64,000 nt of DNA from Cellulomonas sp. SLBN-39 (GCF_006715865.1 NZ_VFOA01000001.1:3720001-3784000); one strand, 5' to 3'; positions 27,638 to 37,840 are shown, numbered from the stretch's first letter. The notes: generated by a model from the letters alone, not told the origin. Translations and numbers: made by a program.

Positions 27638-29769
27638 GCTCCACCGGAACGGCCCACGGGGCCGGCCCCCGCCCGGAGCGCGTGACGCACGCGCTCGTGC
27701 GCGACGTGCCCCTGCCCGACGGGCTGGGCACCCTCGCGCTCGTCACGCTCGACAACGGCCTGGACCACACCAAGCCGACGACGCTCGGCCCGCAGGGCAT
27801 CGCCGGGCTCACGCACGTGCTCACGGCGCTGCAGGCACGCGCCCGGGCCGGCGAGATCGCCGCCGTCGCGGTCACCGGCAAGCCGTACTACCTCGCCGCG
27901 GGCGCCGACCTCACGCAGGTCGCGGGCGTCACCTCCCGGGAGCAGGCACTGGGGCTGGGGCGGGGCGGGCACGCCGCGTACCGGCTGCTCGGCGAGATGG
28001 GCGTGCCGACGTTCGCGTTCGTCAACGGCGTCGCGCTCGGCGGCGGCCTGGAGGTCGCGCTCAACTGCGACCACCGGACCGTCGCGGCCGACGTGCGGGC
28101 GCTGGCGCTGCCGGAGACCGGCCTGGGGCTGGTGCCCGGGTGGGGCGGGGCGTACCTCGTGCCGCGCCTGGTCGGGATCGAGCGTGCGGTGGACGTCGTC
28201 CTCGCGCGGCCGGCGGCGAACAAGCCGTTCAGCGCGCAGGAGGCCGCCGACCTTGGCCTGGTGGACGTCGTCCTGGACGCCGCGGACTTCCTCGAGGAGT
28301 CCGTGCGGTGGGCCGCCCGCGTGCTCGCGGGCGACGTGGTCGTGCCCCGCCGCCCCCTCGACGACGCGGCGACCTGGCGAGCCGTCACCGGTGCGGCCCG
28401 CGAGCGTCTCGACGCGACCCTGCACGGCTCCCGCCCGGCGCCCTACCGCGCGCTGGAGCTGATGGCCGCCGCGCGCGAGGCCGACCGGGACGCGGCGTTC
28501 GCGGCGGAGGACGAGGCGCTGGCCGACCTGATCATGAGCGACGAGATGCGCGCGAGCGTCTACGCGTTCGGGCTCGTGCAGGCCGGGCGTCGCCCCACCG
28601 GGGCCCCCGACCCCGCGCTCGCGCAGCCCGTGACGAAGGCCGGCGTGGTCGGTGCGGGGCTGATGGCCGCGCAGATCGCGGTGCTGCTGGCCCGGCGCCT
28701 GGCCGTGCCGGTCGTCATGCGCGACATCGACCCCGCCCGGGTCGAGCAGGGGCTGGCGGCCGTGCGTGCCGCGGTCGAGCGGCTGGTCACCGGTGGGCGG
28801 GTCACGTCGGACGCCGGGGCACGGCTGGTCGCGTCGATCACCGGTTCGACCGAGCTCGACGTCTTCACCGGCTGCGACCTCGTCGTCGAGGCCGTCACGG
28901 AGGTGCTCGAGCTGAAGAAGCGCGTCTTCGCCGAGCTCGAGCAGGTCGTGGCGCCCGATGCGGTGCTGGCCACGAACACCTCGGCCCTGTCGGTCACGGC
29001 GATGGCCGCCGACCTGGAGCACCCCGAGCGGGTCGTGGGCCTGCACTTCTTCAACCCCGTCGCGGCGATGCCGCTCGTCGAGGTCGTCCGCGCGACGACC
29101 ACGTCGGACGCGGCCCTGGCCACGGCGTTCGCGGTCACCGACCGGCTCGGCAAGACGGCCGTGCTCGTCGCGGACCGGCCGGGCTTCGTGGTCAACCGGC
29201 TCCTCGTCCTCCTGCTCGGGGTGGTCGTCGACGCCGTCGAGCACGGCACCCCGGTCGAGGTCGCCGACCGCGCCCTGGACCCGCTGGGGCTGCCGATGCC
29301 GCCGTTCGCGCTGTTCGACCTCGTCGGCCCCGCGGTGGGGCTGCACGTGCTCACGTCGTTGCGCGCCGGGCTCGGCGAGCGGTTCCCGCGCTCGGCGGGC
29401 CTGGAGAAGCTCGTCGCCGAGGGCACGCCCGTGGTGCGCCCTGCCCCGGCCAAGGGGCTGCCGCAGCGTGTGGACCCCGCCGTGCAGACCGTGTTCGACG
29501 CGGCCCGCGACCGGTCCGCCGACGCGCCGCTCGACGAGGCGGGCGTGCTCGACGCGGTCCGCACCGCGCTGGCCGTGGAGATCGGGCACATGCTCGACGA
29601 GGGTGTCGTGACCACGCCGCAGCAGGTCGACCTGTGCATGGTCCTCGGTGCCGGCTGGGGGTTCCACCTCGGGGGCATCACGCCGTACCTCGACCGCACG
29701 GGCACGTCCGAGCGGGTGCTGGGACGCCGCCTGCTGCCCGTGGGGGTCGCGTCGGTCGCCCCGGACTGA
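27634..29769 (+). CDS. fadB: 3-hydroxyacyl-CoA dehydrogenase/enoyl-CoA hydratase FadB-type
   Basis: A 711-residue two-function beta-oxidation subunit. Residues ~1-280 are an enoyl-CoA hydratase: GKPYYLAAGADL and NGVALGGGLEVALNCDHR for the oxyanion hole, with Glu in ALPETGLGLVPGWGG. Residues ~330-630 are an NAD-dependent 3-hydroxyacyl-CoA dehydrogenase: GVVGAGLMAAQIA dinucleotide loop, ATNTSALSV and catalytic His in VVGLHFFNPVAAMPLVE. The first glycine-rich loop ends AA where E. coli has GG. The helical C-terminus is intact. It acts with FadA. Confidence 0.95.
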   Translation: MSSTGTAHGAGPRPERVTHALVRDVPLPDGLGTLALVTLDNGLDHTKPTTLGPQGIAGLTHVLTALQARARAGEIAAVAVTGKPYYLAAGADLTQVAGVTSREQALGLGRGGHAAYRLLGEMGVPTFAFVNGVALGGGLEVALNCDHRTVAADVRALALPETGLGLVPGWGGAYLVPRLVGIERAVDVVLARPAANKPFSAQEAADLGLVDVVLDAADFLEESVRWAARVLAGDVVVPRRPLDDAATWRAVTGAARERLDATLHGSRPAPYRALELMAAAREADRDAAFAAEDEALADLIMSDEMRASVYAFGLVQAGRRPTGAPDPALAQPVTKAGVVGAGLMAAQIAVLLARRLAVPVVMRDIDPARVEQGLAAVRAAVERLVTGGRVTSDAGARLVASITGSTELDVFTGCDLVVEAVTEVLELKKRVFAELEQVVAPDAVLATNTSALSVTAMAADLEHPERVVGLHFFNPVAAMPLVEVVRATTTSDAALATAFAVTDRLGKTAVLVADRPGFVVNRLLVLLLGVVVDAVEHGTPVEVADRALDPLGLPMPPFALFDLVGPAVGLHVLTSLRAGLGERFPRSAGLEKLVAEGTPVVRPAPAKGLPQRVDPAVQTVFDAARDRSADAPLDEAGVLDAVRTALAVEIGHMLDEGVVTTPQQVDLCMVLGAGWGFHLGGITPYLDRTGTSERVLGRRLLPVGVASVAPD

Positions 29770-29892
29770 CCGGCGCGACGGCGGGCCACGTCACCCGAGA
29801 TCTCGCCCGGGGCAACGCCTCAGTTTCGCGATCCTCCGGACGATGACCACGACGTGGACCGCCGTGCGCGCGGCCGCGGGAGGGCTGCACCG

Positions 29893-32292
29893 ATGACCCG
29901 AGGACGAGCACGGTCCCGACTGCTCGGGACGGTCGGTGCAGGCACCGTCGTCGTCCTGCTGTGCCAGACCGCCGCAGCGAGCGCCTCCCCGGTCGGGGCG
30001 GCGGTGCCCGTCGGTGCCGAGACGTCCACGTACGTGGTCCAGGGCGAGGACCTCGAGAAGGTCACCGAGGTCCTCGCCGGGCTGGGCGTCACGCCGGAGG
30101 AGACCTTCGACGAGCTCGGGTCGCTGACCGTCGACCTCGCTCCCCAGCAGCTGGCGAGTCTCGAGGCCGCACCCGCGGTCGACGCGGTGTCGCCGGAGCA
30201 CGTGTACTCCGTCGACGCCACGCAGACGTCGTCCACACCGTGGGGCCTCGACCGGCTCGACCAGGCCGGCCCCACGCTCGACGGGCGCTTCACCTACGAC
30301 GACAAGGCCGGTCAGGGCGTGCGTGTGTACGTCGTCGACACCGGCGTCACGGGCGGCACGCAGCTCAGCGGCCGCCTGGCCGCCGGCACGAACACCACCG
30401 GCGACGCGAACGGCACCGCCGACTGCCACGGTCACGGCACCCACGTGGCCGGCATCGCCGCCGGCACGACCTTCGGCGTCGCCAAGAAGGCGACCGTCGT
30501 CCCCGTCCGGGTGCTCGGCTGCACCGGTGGCGGGACCACGTCGACGGTCATCGCGGGCCTCGACTGGATCGCGTCGACGCACCCGGCCGGGGTGCGCGGC
30601 GTCGTCAACCTGTCCCTCGGCGGCCCGCGGGACACCCCGCTCGACGCCGCTGTCGAGGCGCTGGAGGAGCAGGGGTTCGTGGTCGTGGCCGCCGCCGGCA
30701 ACGAGACGGCCGATGCGTGCACGAAGTCGCCGGCCGGAGCGCCGTCGGTGCTGACGGTCGGCGCGTCCGACGAGCACGACGCCCGGGCGGACTTCTCGAA
30801 CTACGGCCCCTGCCTCGACCTCTTCGCACCTGGCAACAGGATCGTGTCCACCTCGCTGGTCTACGAGTCCGGCGCCGAGCTGCGCTCCGGCACGTCCATG
30901 GCCGCGCCCCACGTCGCGGGCGTCGCCGCGCTCGCCCTGTCCCGGCACCCGTCGGCCACGCCCGCGCAGGTGGCGCAGACGCTCACCTCGTCGGCGCGGC
31001 AGGTGGTCACGGGGGCGTCGTCGACGACCCGCGGCCTGCTGTCCGCCGACGTGTCGACCCTGACGACGAGCACCCTGCCCAGCCCGACGCCCACCCCGGG
31101 GGCCGGCGCACCGGCTGCACCGGGCGGCCTCACGTTGTCCGGCGCCACCCTGACGGGGCTGACGGCCTCGTGGACGGCGAGCGCGGGCGCCACCTCCTAC
31201 CGGCTGCAGAGGTCGACGAACGGCAGCACGTGGTCCGACGTCACCCTCGGCAACCCCGCGGCGACCTCGCACACGGTGGGGTCGCTCTCGTCCGGGACCG
31301 CGTACTGGTTCCGGGTCTCGGCGTCGAGCGGCGGCGGGACGAGCTCCTGGTCGTCGGCCATGAAGGGCACGACCCTCGCCAAGCCGTCCGCCCCGCAGTC
31401 CGTCCGCATCTCGTGGAAGACCCCGACGCGGACGATCGTCTCCTGGGCGCCGCCCGCGACGTCACCGGACCTCGTCACGCACTACGCCGTGCAGGTCTCG
31501 AAGGACGGGAAGTCCTGGACGACGGTCGGCATCGTGGGATCGACGACCCGCAGCCGCGACCTGACCGGCCTGGCCGCCGGCACGAAGAACTGGGTGCGCG
31601 TGGCCAGCCGCATCGGCAGCACGACCGCGACATGGTCGAGCTCCACCACGTTCACGGCCGCGCGCACCTCGACCCGCAACGAGCGGTGGTTCGAGCGCGC
31701 GCACCGTCATCTGCTCGGCAGGTCCCCCGACACCACGAACGTGACGACCTGGGGCCGGAAGGCGACGACCGCAGCGGCGCGCACCAGCATCGCGCAGATG
31801 CTCACCGCGAACGCCTCGGCCCGCGACCTCGCCGTCACCGGCTACGTCACGACCTACCTGGACCGCCGACCGACGAGCACCGAGCTGGCCGCCTGGAGGA
31901 GCAAGATCGCCGCCGGCACCTCCCTGACGGCGGTGGAGGCCCAGGTCCTCGGTTCGGCAGAGCACTACCGGCTGGCCGGCGGAACACCCGCTGCGTGGGT
32001 CGACCGTGCCTACCGTGACGCGCTGGGTCGACCGTCCACGGCCTCGGAGCGGTCCACGTGGGTGCCGGTCGCCGCGACGCCCGCCGGTCGTCAGCGCCTG
32101 GCATCAGCGCTCGCGGTCTCGAGCGAGCACCTCGGCCCGTACATCGACGGACGCTTCCGCCTCCTCCTGGGGCGACCCGCCAACGCCACCGAGCGGCAGA
32201 CGTGGATCACCGACCTCAAGCGTGGGGTGCCCCGCGAGCGGCTGGACGCCCAGGTCGTGGGCGGCGGGACCTACTGGGCCAAGACGTCCTGA
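29893..32292 (+). CDS. secreted subtilisin-family protease with fibronectin III and DUF4214-like domains
   Basis: A 799-residue exported S8 protease. Signal peptide ~1-35 (RSRLLGTVGAGTVVVLLCQTAAASA), then an I9 propeptide (about 45-110, TYVVQGEDLEKVTEVLAGLG). A proteinase-K-like catalytic domain follows with Asp149 (VVDTG), His181 (HGTHVAG) and Ser335 (GTSMAAPH). A Pro/Thr linker leads to two fibronectin-III-like domains (about 415-505 and 510-600). The C-terminal ~200 residues carry DUF4214-like repeats (RHLLGRSPDTTNVTTWGRK, YLDRRPTSTELAAW, YRDALGRPSTASERSTW and FRLLLGRPANATERQTW). GGGAGGG precedes the chosen ATG; an upstream ATG at 29854 lacks one. It probably degrades protein outside the cell. 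Confidence 0.92.
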   Translation: MTRGRARSRLLGTVGAGTVVVLLCQTAAASASPVGAAVPVGAETSTYVVQGEDLEKVTEVLAGLGVTPEETFDELGSLTVDLAPQQLASLEAAPAVDAVSPEHVYSVDATQTSSTPWGLDRLDQAGPTLDGRFTYDDKAGQGVRVYVVDTGVTGGTQLSGRLAAGTNTTGDANGTADCHGHGTHVAGIAAGTTFGVAKKATVVPVRVLGCTGGGTTSTVIAGLDWIASTHPAGVRGVVNLSLGGPRDTPLDAAVEALEEQGFVVVAAAGNETADACTKSPAGAPSVLTVGASDEHDARADFSNYGPCLDLFAPGNRIVSTSLVYESGAELRSGTSMAAPHVAGVAALALSRHPSATPAQVAQTLTSSARQVVTGASSTTRGLLSADVSTLTTSTLPSPTPTPGAGAPAAPGGLTLSGATLTGLTASWTASAGATSYRLQRSTNGSTWSDVTLGNPAATSHTVGSLSSGTAYWFRVSASSGGGTSSWSSAMKGTTLAKPSAPQSVRISWKTPTRTIVSWAPPATSPDLVTHYAVQVSKDGKSWTTVGIVGSTTRSRDLTGLAAGTKNWVRVASRIGSTTATWSSSTTFTAARTSTRNERWFERAHRHLLGRSPDTTNVTTWGRKATTAAARTSIAQMLTANASARDLAVTGYVTTYLDRRPTSTELAAWRSKIAAGTSLTAVEAQVLGSAEHYRLAGGTPAAWVDRAYRDALGRPSTASERSTWVPVAATPAGRQRLASALAVSSEHLGPYIDGRFRLLLGRPANATERQTWITDLKRGVPRERLDAQVVGGGTYWAKTS

Positions 32293-32293
32293 C

Positions 32294-32319
32294 CGCTCCC
32301 CGGGGCGGCGCGGGGAGCG
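32294..32319. terminator. hairpin between convergent subtilase and pflA genes
   Basis: CGCTCCCCG pairs with CGGGGAGCG (9 bp) around an eight-base loop, one base after the subtilase stop codon and 15 bases before the pflA stop. It can serve both transcripts. Confidence 0.6.
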
Positions 32320-32333
32320 CCGACCCGGGGCGG

Positions 32334-33227
32334 TCAGTGCGTGGTCAGACCGCGGGCCCGGAAGACGTCACGGACTGCCTCGGTGGCCTCAGGCGTCGGG
32401 GGCTCGGTGTCCTCGAGCTCGTAGCGCAGCCCCAGCTCGGCCCACTTGTCGCGGCCCATCTGGTGGAACGGCAGGACCTCGACGCGCTCGACCGCGGGGC
32501 CGAGGGAGGCCACGTGGTCAGCCACTGCCGCGACGTTCGCCGGGTCGTCGGTCAGGCCCGGGACGAGCACGAACCGGATCCACAGGCGCGTCCCGCGGGC
32601 GGCCAGGCGGCGGGAGAACTCCAGCGTGGGGGCGAGCTCGCGCCCGGTGACGCGCCGGTAGGTCTCCGGGTCGCCGGACTTCACGTCGAGCAGCACCAGG
32701 GAGACGTCGTCGAGCGTCGCGTCGTCGAGCTGCGCGCCGAGGTAGCCGGAGGTGTCGATCGCCACCGGGACGTCCATGGTCGCGGCGCCGCGCACGAGCC
32801 GGCGCACGAACGCGGGCTGCATCAGGGGCTCGCCGCCGGAGATGGTCAGGCCACCACCGGTCGCGGTGAAGACGCCGCGGTAGCGGGCGACGCGCGCGAG
32901 GATCTCGTCGGCGGTGACGTCCGTCCCGCGGCGCATCTGCATGGTGTCGGGGTTGTGGCAGTACAGGCAGCGCAGGGGGCAGCCCGACAGGAAGACGGTG
33001 AGACGGGTGCCGGGGCCGTCGACGGCCGTCACGAGCTCCCAGGAGTGCACGGACCCCACGCGGCCCTCACGGACGGCGGCGAGGCGCTCGGAGCGTTCGG
33101 CCTCCGTGGTCTCCAGACCGGCGGTGCCGTGGCCGGCGGTGCGGGTGTGCGAGCCGCCGACCAGCGGCAGCCCCAGGGGCACGACCGGGGCTCCGGGGCG
33201 TTCGTCCGTGGCGGTCAACGTCGTCAC
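32334..33227 (-). CDS. pflA: pyruvate formate-lyase activating enzyme
   Basis: A 297-residue radical-SAM activase that installs the glycyl radical on PflB. The cluster motif CxxxCxxC is FLSGCPLRCLYCHNPDTM; GGGLTISGGEPLMQP and DTSGYLG are the SAM-binding regions, and FHQMGRDKW is the PflA C-terminal signature. An N-terminal extension of ~45 residues precedes the core. GTG at VTTLTATDERP is the likely start, without a clear ribosome site, so the exact N-terminus is uncertain. It lies 110 bases after pflB, beyond a very stable hairpin, so its expression is probably lower than that of pflB. Confidence 0.93.
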   Translation of the reverse strand: MTTLTATDERPGAPVVPLGLPLVGGSHTRTAGHGTAGLETTEAERSERLAAVREGRVGSVHSWELVTAVDGPGTRLTVFLSGCPLRCLYCHNPDTMQMRRGTDVTADEILARVARYRGVFTATGGGLTISGGEPLMQPAFVRRLVRGAATMDVPVAIDTSGYLGAQLDDATLDDVSLVLLDVKSGDPETYRRVTGRELAPTLEFSRRLAARGTRLWIRFVLVPGLTDDPANVAAVADHVASLGPAVERVEVLPFHQMGRDKWAELGLRYELEDTEPPTPEATEAVRDVFRARGLTTH

Positions 33228-33293
33228 CTGGCTCTGCGGTCGTCCTGCGCGGGTGGTGCCGGTGGTGGGGGGTCGGGGCGGGCCCGACGGTGG

Positions 33294-33330
33294 TGCGACC
33301 CCGGCCCGCGTGGGGCGGGCCGGGGTCGCA
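33294..33330 (-). terminator. very stable hairpin between pflB and pflA
   Basis: A perfect 16-bp stem (TGCGACCCCGGCCCGC with its complement) and five-base loop, seven bases after the pflB stop codon. It may be a partial terminator or an mRNA stabiliser giving much PflB and little activase from one operon. Confidence 0.65.
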
Positions 33331-33337
33331 CGGCGGG

Positions 33338-35605
33338 TCAGACCGCGCCGTGGAACGTGCGGGACAGCACGTCGAGCTGCTGCTCGCGGGTCAGCCGGAC
33401 GAAGTTCACCGCGTAGCCGGACACGCGGATCGTCAGCTGCGGGTAGTTCTCCGGGTGCTCCATGGCGTCCAGGAGCGTCTCGCGGTTGAGCACGTTGACG
33501 TTCATGTGGAACCCGGCCGACAGCACGTAGGCGTCCAGCAGGCCGACCAGGTTGGTCACCTGCTCGTCCTTCGTGCGGCCGAGCCCGGAGGGCACGATCG
33601 ACGAGGTCAGCGAGATGCCGTCCTGCGCCTCGGAGTACGGGAGCTTGGCCACGGACAGCGCCGAGGCGAGCATGCCGTGGGTGTCGCGGCCGTTCATCGG
33701 GTTGGCGCCGGGGGCGAACGGCTCGCCGGCCTTGCGACCGTCGGGGGTCGACCCGGTGGCCTTGCCGTACACGACGTTGGACGTGATGGTCAGCACCGAC
33801 TGCGTGTGCAGCGCACCGCGGTAGGTGGGCAGCGCACGGATCTTCTCCATGAAGCGCCGGACGATCCACACCGCGATGTCGTCGGCCCGGTCGTCGTCGT
33901 TGCCGTACGTCGGGAAGTCGCCCTCGACGGCGTACTCGGTGACCAGCCCGTCGGCCGTGCGCAGGGCGCGGACCTTGGCGTGCTTGATCGCCGACAGCGA
34001 GTCGGTCACGACGGACAGGCCCGCGATGCCGCACGCGAGGGTGCGCAGCACGGTCCGGTCGTGCAGGGCCATCTCGATGCGCTCGTACGCGTACTTGTCG
34101 TGCATGTAGTGCACGCAGTTCAGCGCGTCCACGTACGTCTCGGCGAGCCAGTCCATCGTCTTGTCGAACTTGGCCATGACGTCGTCGTAGTCGAGCACCT
34201 CGCCGTCGACGGGCGCCATGACCGGGGCGATCTGCTTGCCGGAGATCTCGTCCCGGCCGCCGTTGATCGCGTAGAGCAGCGCCTTGCCCAGGTTGACGCG
34301 GGCGCCGAAGAACTGCATCTGCTTGCCCACGCGCATCGGCGAGACGCAGCACGCGATGGCCGCGTCGTCGCCCCACGAGGAGCGGATGAGCTCGTCGGAC
34401 TCGTACTGCACGGCGGACGTGTCGATCGAGACCTGCGCGCAGAACTTCTTGAAGCCCTCGGGCAGCCGCTCGCTCCAGAACACGGTCATGTTCGGCTCGG
34501 GCGCCGGGCCCAGGTTGTACAGGGTCTGCAGGTACCGGAACGAGGTCTTGGTGACGAGCGGGCGCCCGTCCTCGCCGAGGCCGCCGATGGACTCGGTGAC
34601 CCACGTCGGGTCGCCGGAGAAGAGCTGGTCGTACTCCGGGGTGCGCAGGAAGCGCACGATCCGCAGCTTGATGACGAAGTCGTCGACGATCTCCTGCGCC
34701 TGCTCCTCGGTGAGGACACCGGCGGCGAGGTCGCGCTGCAGGTACACGTCGACGAACGTCGAGGTGCGGCCCAGCGACATCGCCGCGCCGTTCTGCTCCT
34801 TCACCGCGGCCAGGTACGCGAAGTACAGCCACTGCACGGCCTCGCGGGCCGTGGTCGCCGGCCCGGAGATGTCGTAGCCGTAGGACGCGGCCATCGTCTT
34901 GAGCTCGCCGAGCGCGCGGATCTGCTCGGAGAGCTCCTCGCGGTCACGGATGACGTCCTCGACGGAGCGCTCCATGTCGAGGGACGCCTTCTCGAGCTTC
35001 TTCGCCGCGACCAGCGCGTCGACCCCGTACAGGGCGACGCGGCGGTAGTCGCCGATGATCCGGCCGCGGCCGTAGGCGTCGGGCAGGCCCGTGATGATGT
35101 GCGAGCTGCGCGCGGCGCGCACGTTCGGCGGGTACACGTCGAAGACCCCGGCGTTGTGGGTCTTGCGGTACTTGGTGAACGTGTCGATGACGTGCTGCGG
35201 GGCCTCGTAGCCGTAGGTCTCGAGCGACGTCTGCACCATGCGCCACCCGCCGTTGGGCATGATCGCGCGCTTGAGGGGGGCGTCGGTCTGCAGGCCGACG
35301 ATGAGCTCGTCGTCCTTCGAGATGTAGCCGGGGCCGTGGGACGTGATCGTCGAGGGCGTGGTCGGGTCGACGTCGTAGACGCCCTTCTCACGCTCGGCGG
35401 GGAACATCGCGCTGAGGCGGTCCCAGATGCCCGTGGTGCGGGCGGTGGGGCCGGCGAGGAAGCTCGCGTCGCCGGTGTACGGCGTGTAGTTGCGCTGGAT
35501 GAAGTCGCGGACGTCGACGTGGTCGGTCCACGGCCCGGTGGCGAAGCCCTCCCAGGCTGCCGGGACGGCGGTGTCGCGGTCGCTGGGTACGGCGGTGATG
35601 GACAT
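33338..35605 (-). CDS. pflB: formate C-acetyltransferase (pyruvate formate-lyase)
   Basis: A 755-residue glycyl-radical enzyme splitting pyruvate into acetyl-CoA and formate without oxygen. The radical Gly730 is in [12 protein letters not shown], and the catalytic pair Cys419-Cys420 is in IACCVSPM, almost the E. coli numbering (734, 418, 419). AGGAG lies before the ATG. Oxygen inactivates the enzyme, so its presence implies a fermentative, facultatively anaerobic life, as is known for cellulomonads. A DosR/DevR-like palindrome abuts the promoter (35669-35682). pflA follows after a strong hairpin. Confidence 0.97.
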   Translation of the reverse strand: MSITAVPSDRDTAVPAAWEGFATGPWTDHVDVRDFIQRNYTPYTGDASFLAGPTARTTGIWDRLSAMFPAEREKGVYDVDPTTPSTITSHGPGYISKDDELIVGLQTDAPLKRAIMPNGGWRMVQTSLETYGYEAPQHVIDTFTKYRKTHNAGVFDVYPPNVRAARSSHIITGLPDAYGRGRIIGDYRRVALYGVDALVAAKKLEKASLDMERSVEDVIRDREELSEQIRALGELKTMAASYGYDISGPATTAREAVQWLYFAYLAAVKEQNGAAMSLGRTSTFVDVYLQRDLAAGVLTEEQAQEIVDDFVIKLRIVRFLRTPEYDQLFSGDPTWVTESIGGLGEDGRPLVTKTSFRYLQTLYNLGPAPEPNMTVFWSERLPEGFKKFCAQVSIDTSAVQYESDELIRSSWGDDAAIACCVSPMRVGKQMQFFGARVNLGKALLYAINGGRDEISGKQIAPVMAPVDGEVLDYDDVMAKFDKTMDWLAETYVDALNCVHYMHDKYAYERIEMALHDRTVLRTLACGIAGLSVVTDSLSAIKHAKVRALRTADGLVTEYAVEGDFPTYGNDDDRADDIAVWIVRRFMEKIRALPTYRGALHTQSVLTITSNVVYGKATGSTPDGRKAGEPFAPGANPMNGRDTHGMLASALSVAKLPYSEAQDGISLTSSIVPSGLGRTKDEQVTNLVGLLDAYVLSAGFHMNVNVLNRETLLDAMEHPENYPQLTIRVSGYAVNFVRLTREQQLDVLSRTFHGAV

Positions 35606-35639
35606 CTGACGCTCCTGGGGTCCGGGGTCGATGAGAACC

Positions 35640-35668
35640 ACGCTAGGAGGCCAGTGATGGGATGTCTT
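35640..35668 (-). promoter_or_regulatory. pflB promoter
   Basis: On the minus strand, AAGACA (35668-35663), a 17-base gap and TAGCGT (35645-35640) make a plausible -35/-10 pair with a 5' leader of about 30 bases. The -35 is weak (4 of 6), fitting an activated promoter. Confidence 0.45.
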
Positions 35669-35682
35669 GGGACCTGGGTCCC
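35669..35682. promoter_or_regulatory. DosR/DevR-like box upstream of pflB
   Basis: GGGAC-CTGG-GTCCC, a perfect inverted repeat with the same GGGAC-N4-GTCCC core as the DosR (DevR) hypoxia box of mycobacteria. The flanking bases fit the longer consensus only partly. It touches the -35 hexamer directly, the position of an activator site. It would switch on pyruvate formate-lyase when oxygen falls. Confidence 0.5.
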
Positions 35683-35742
35683 GCCCCGCCACGAGCGTGC
35701 GTGACGCACGGCACAGCCCACATCACCCACCCGGCCCGGCCC

Positions 35743-35815
35743 GTCAGGACCGGGCCGGTCAGGACCAGGCTGTCAGGACCGGGCCGGTCAGGACCGGGTG
35801 GTCAGGACGGGGCGC
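35743..35815. repeat. five short tandem repeats at the dxs 3' end
   Basis: Units at 35743, 35758, 35772, 35787 and 35801, each beginning GTCAGGAC and 14-15 bases long, mostly GTCAGGACCGGGCCG. The last unit contains the dxs stop codon and its final residues. Origin is probably replication slippage; a role in termination is possible, since units 1 and 3 include self-complementary GGGCC/GGCCC stretches with the preceding bases. Confidence 0.8.
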
Positions 35816-37685
35816 CGAGGGCCCGCAGCACGTCGGCGGCCACGTCGTGCGCGCCCAGGCGCAGCTCGTCGACGATCTCGTCGCGGGTGGCGTGGTCGAG
35901 GAACGCGGCGGGCACGCCGAAGGACTGCACGGGTGTCAGGCAGGCCGCCTCACGGGCCCGCTGGCCCGTCAGTGCGCCGATGCCGCCGTCGACGAGGCCG
36001 TCCTCGACCGTCACGACGTGGTCGTGCTCCCCGACGAGCTTGACGAGCGCCGCGGGCACGGGCAGCACCCACCGCGGGTCGACGACCGTGACGGACAGGT
36101 CGTGGCCGGCCAGCAGCTCGCCGACGCGCAGCGCGGTCGGGACCATCGAGCCCACGCCCACGACGAGCACCTTCCGGGCGCCGGCGCCGCCGTCGTGGCG
36201 GGCCAGCACGTCGACGCCGTCGACGTCCTCGAGCGCGGGGAGCGCCTCCCCCATCGCGCCCTTGGGGTAGCGCACCACCGTGGGGGCGTCGTCGACGTCG
36301 ACCGCCGCGCGCAGCGCCGCCCGCAGCGTCTCCTCGTCGCGGGGCGCCGCCAGGCGCAGCCCGGGGACGATCGAGAGCATCGCCAGGTCCCACATGCCGT
36401 TGTGGCTGGCGCCGTCGTCGCCCGTGATGCCGGCACGGTCGAGCACGAACGTCACCCCGGCACGGTGCAGCGCCACGTCCATGAGGACCTGGTCGAACGC
36501 CCGGTTGAGGAACGTCGCGTACACGGCCACCACGGGGTGCAGGCCGGTGAACGCCAGGCCCGCGGCGGACGTCGCGGCGTGCTGCTCGGCGATGCCGACG
36601 TCGAAGACGCGCTCGGGGAACTCCGCCTCGAAGGGGGCCAGCCCGACCGGCTGCAGCATCGCGGCGGTGATCGCCACGACGTCGGGCCGACGCCGCCCGA
36701 TCCGCACGATCTCGTCGGCGAACACGCTGGTCCAGCCGAAGCGCGACGGCGCGAGGGGCAGCCCGGTCTCGGGGTGGATGCGACCGACCGCGTGGAACCG
36801 GTCGGCGACGTCCTGCTCGGCCGGGGAGTACCCGCGGCCCTTCTCGGTGATGACGTGCACGATGACGGGGCCGCCGAACGCCTTGGCACGGTGCAGCGCG
36901 CGCTCGACCGCGCCCTCGTCGTGGCCGTCGACGGGGCCGACGTACTTCAGGCCGAGGTCCTCGAACATGCCCTGCGGCGCGACGACGTCCTTGATGCCCT
37001 TCTTCAGCCCGTGCAGCGCCCCGTAGGCGAACCGGCCGGGCGCGCCCGAGCGGCGCAGCGTCGTCTTGCCCCACGTGAGCACGGACTCGTAGCCCTGGGT
37101 GGTGCGCAGAGTGTCGAGGTGGTGGGCGAGCCCGCCGATCGTCGGCGCGTACGAGCGCCCGTTGTCGTTGACGACGACCACGAGCCGGCGGTCCGAGCCG
37201 GACGCGATGTTGTTCAGCGCCTCCCAGGCCATGCCGCCCGTCAGGGCACCGTCACCGATGACGGCGACGGTGTAGCGGTCGTGCTCGCCCGCGAGCTGAC
37301 GGCCCTTGGCGATGCCGTCCGCCCAGGACAGCGCGGTCGACGCGTGGGAGTTCTCCACCACGTCGTGCTCGGACTCCGCCCGGCTCGGGTAGCCCGACAG
37401 ACCGCCGCGGCGGCGCAGGTCGGAGAAGTCGCGCCGGCCGGTGAGCAGCTTGTGCACGTACGCCTGGTGGCCCGTGTCGAAGACCATCGTGTCCCGCGGC
37501 GACTCGAACACCCGGTGCAGGGCGATGGTCAGCTCGACGACGCCGAGGTTCGGGCCGAGGTGCCCCCCGGTGCGCGACACCCGGTCGACGAGGAACGCAC
37601 GGATCTCGTCCGCGAGGTCGCCCAGGCGGCGGGCGGGCAGCGCGCGGACGTCCGCGGGGGACGTGATGCGGTCGAGCAGGGCCAC
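35802..37685 (-). CDS. dxs: 1-deoxy-D-xylulose-5-phosphate synthase
   Basis: A 627-residue thiamine-diphosphate enzyme condensing pyruvate and glyceraldehyde 3-phosphate, the first step of the MEP isoprenoid pathway. [33 protein letters not shown], the TPP motif [16 protein letters not shown] and the transketolase region [15 protein letters not shown] are present. The GTG start at [10 protein letters not shown] has GGGAGGAG upstream. A -10-like TAGAGT occurs about 50 bases upstream on the minus strand. The stop codon falls inside a short tandem-repeat tract, so the extreme C-terminus may vary between strains. Confidence 0.96.
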   Translation of the reverse strand: MALLDRITSPADVRALPARRLGDLADEIRAFLVDRVSRTGGHLGPNLGVVELTIALHRVFESPRDTMVFDTGHQAYVHKLLTGRRDFSDLRRRGGLSGYPSRAESEHDVVENSHASTALSWADGIAKGRQLAGEHDRYTVAVIGDGALTGGMAWEALNNIASGSDRRLVVVVNDNGRSYAPTIGGLAHHLDTLRTTQGYESVLTWGKTTLRRSGAPGRFAYGALHGLKKGIKDVVAPQGMFEDLGLKYVGPVDGHDEGAVERALHRAKAFGGPVIVHVITEKGRGYSPAEQDVADRFHAVGRIHPETGLPLAPSRFGWTSVFADEIVRIGRRRPDVVAITAAMLQPVGLAPFEAEFPERVFDVGIAEQHAATSAAGLAFTGLHPVVAVYATFLNRAFDQVLMDVALHRAGVTFVLDRAGITGDDGASHNGMWDLAMLSIVPGLRLAAPRDEETLRAALRAAVDVDDAPTVVRYPKGAMGEALPALEDVDGVDVLARHDGGAGARKVLVVGVGSMVPTALRVGELLAGHDLSVTVVDPRWVLPVPAALVKLVGEHDHVVTVEDGLVDGGIGALTGQRAREAACLTPVQSFGVPAAFLDHATRDEIVDELRLGAHDVAADVLRALGAPS

Positions 37686-37840
37686 GGGTCTCCTCCCAGG
37701 TGCGGCGACGCTGCCGCACGGACGGCCAGCCCCCACACTCTAGGCGCCCGTGCAGGAGGCGGCCCGCGCACGATGTGTCCGTCCTGTGCACGTGCCCAGG
37801 ACGGGCCGTGCGCCGTGCGGGCCGGGCCCCCCGAACCCGG

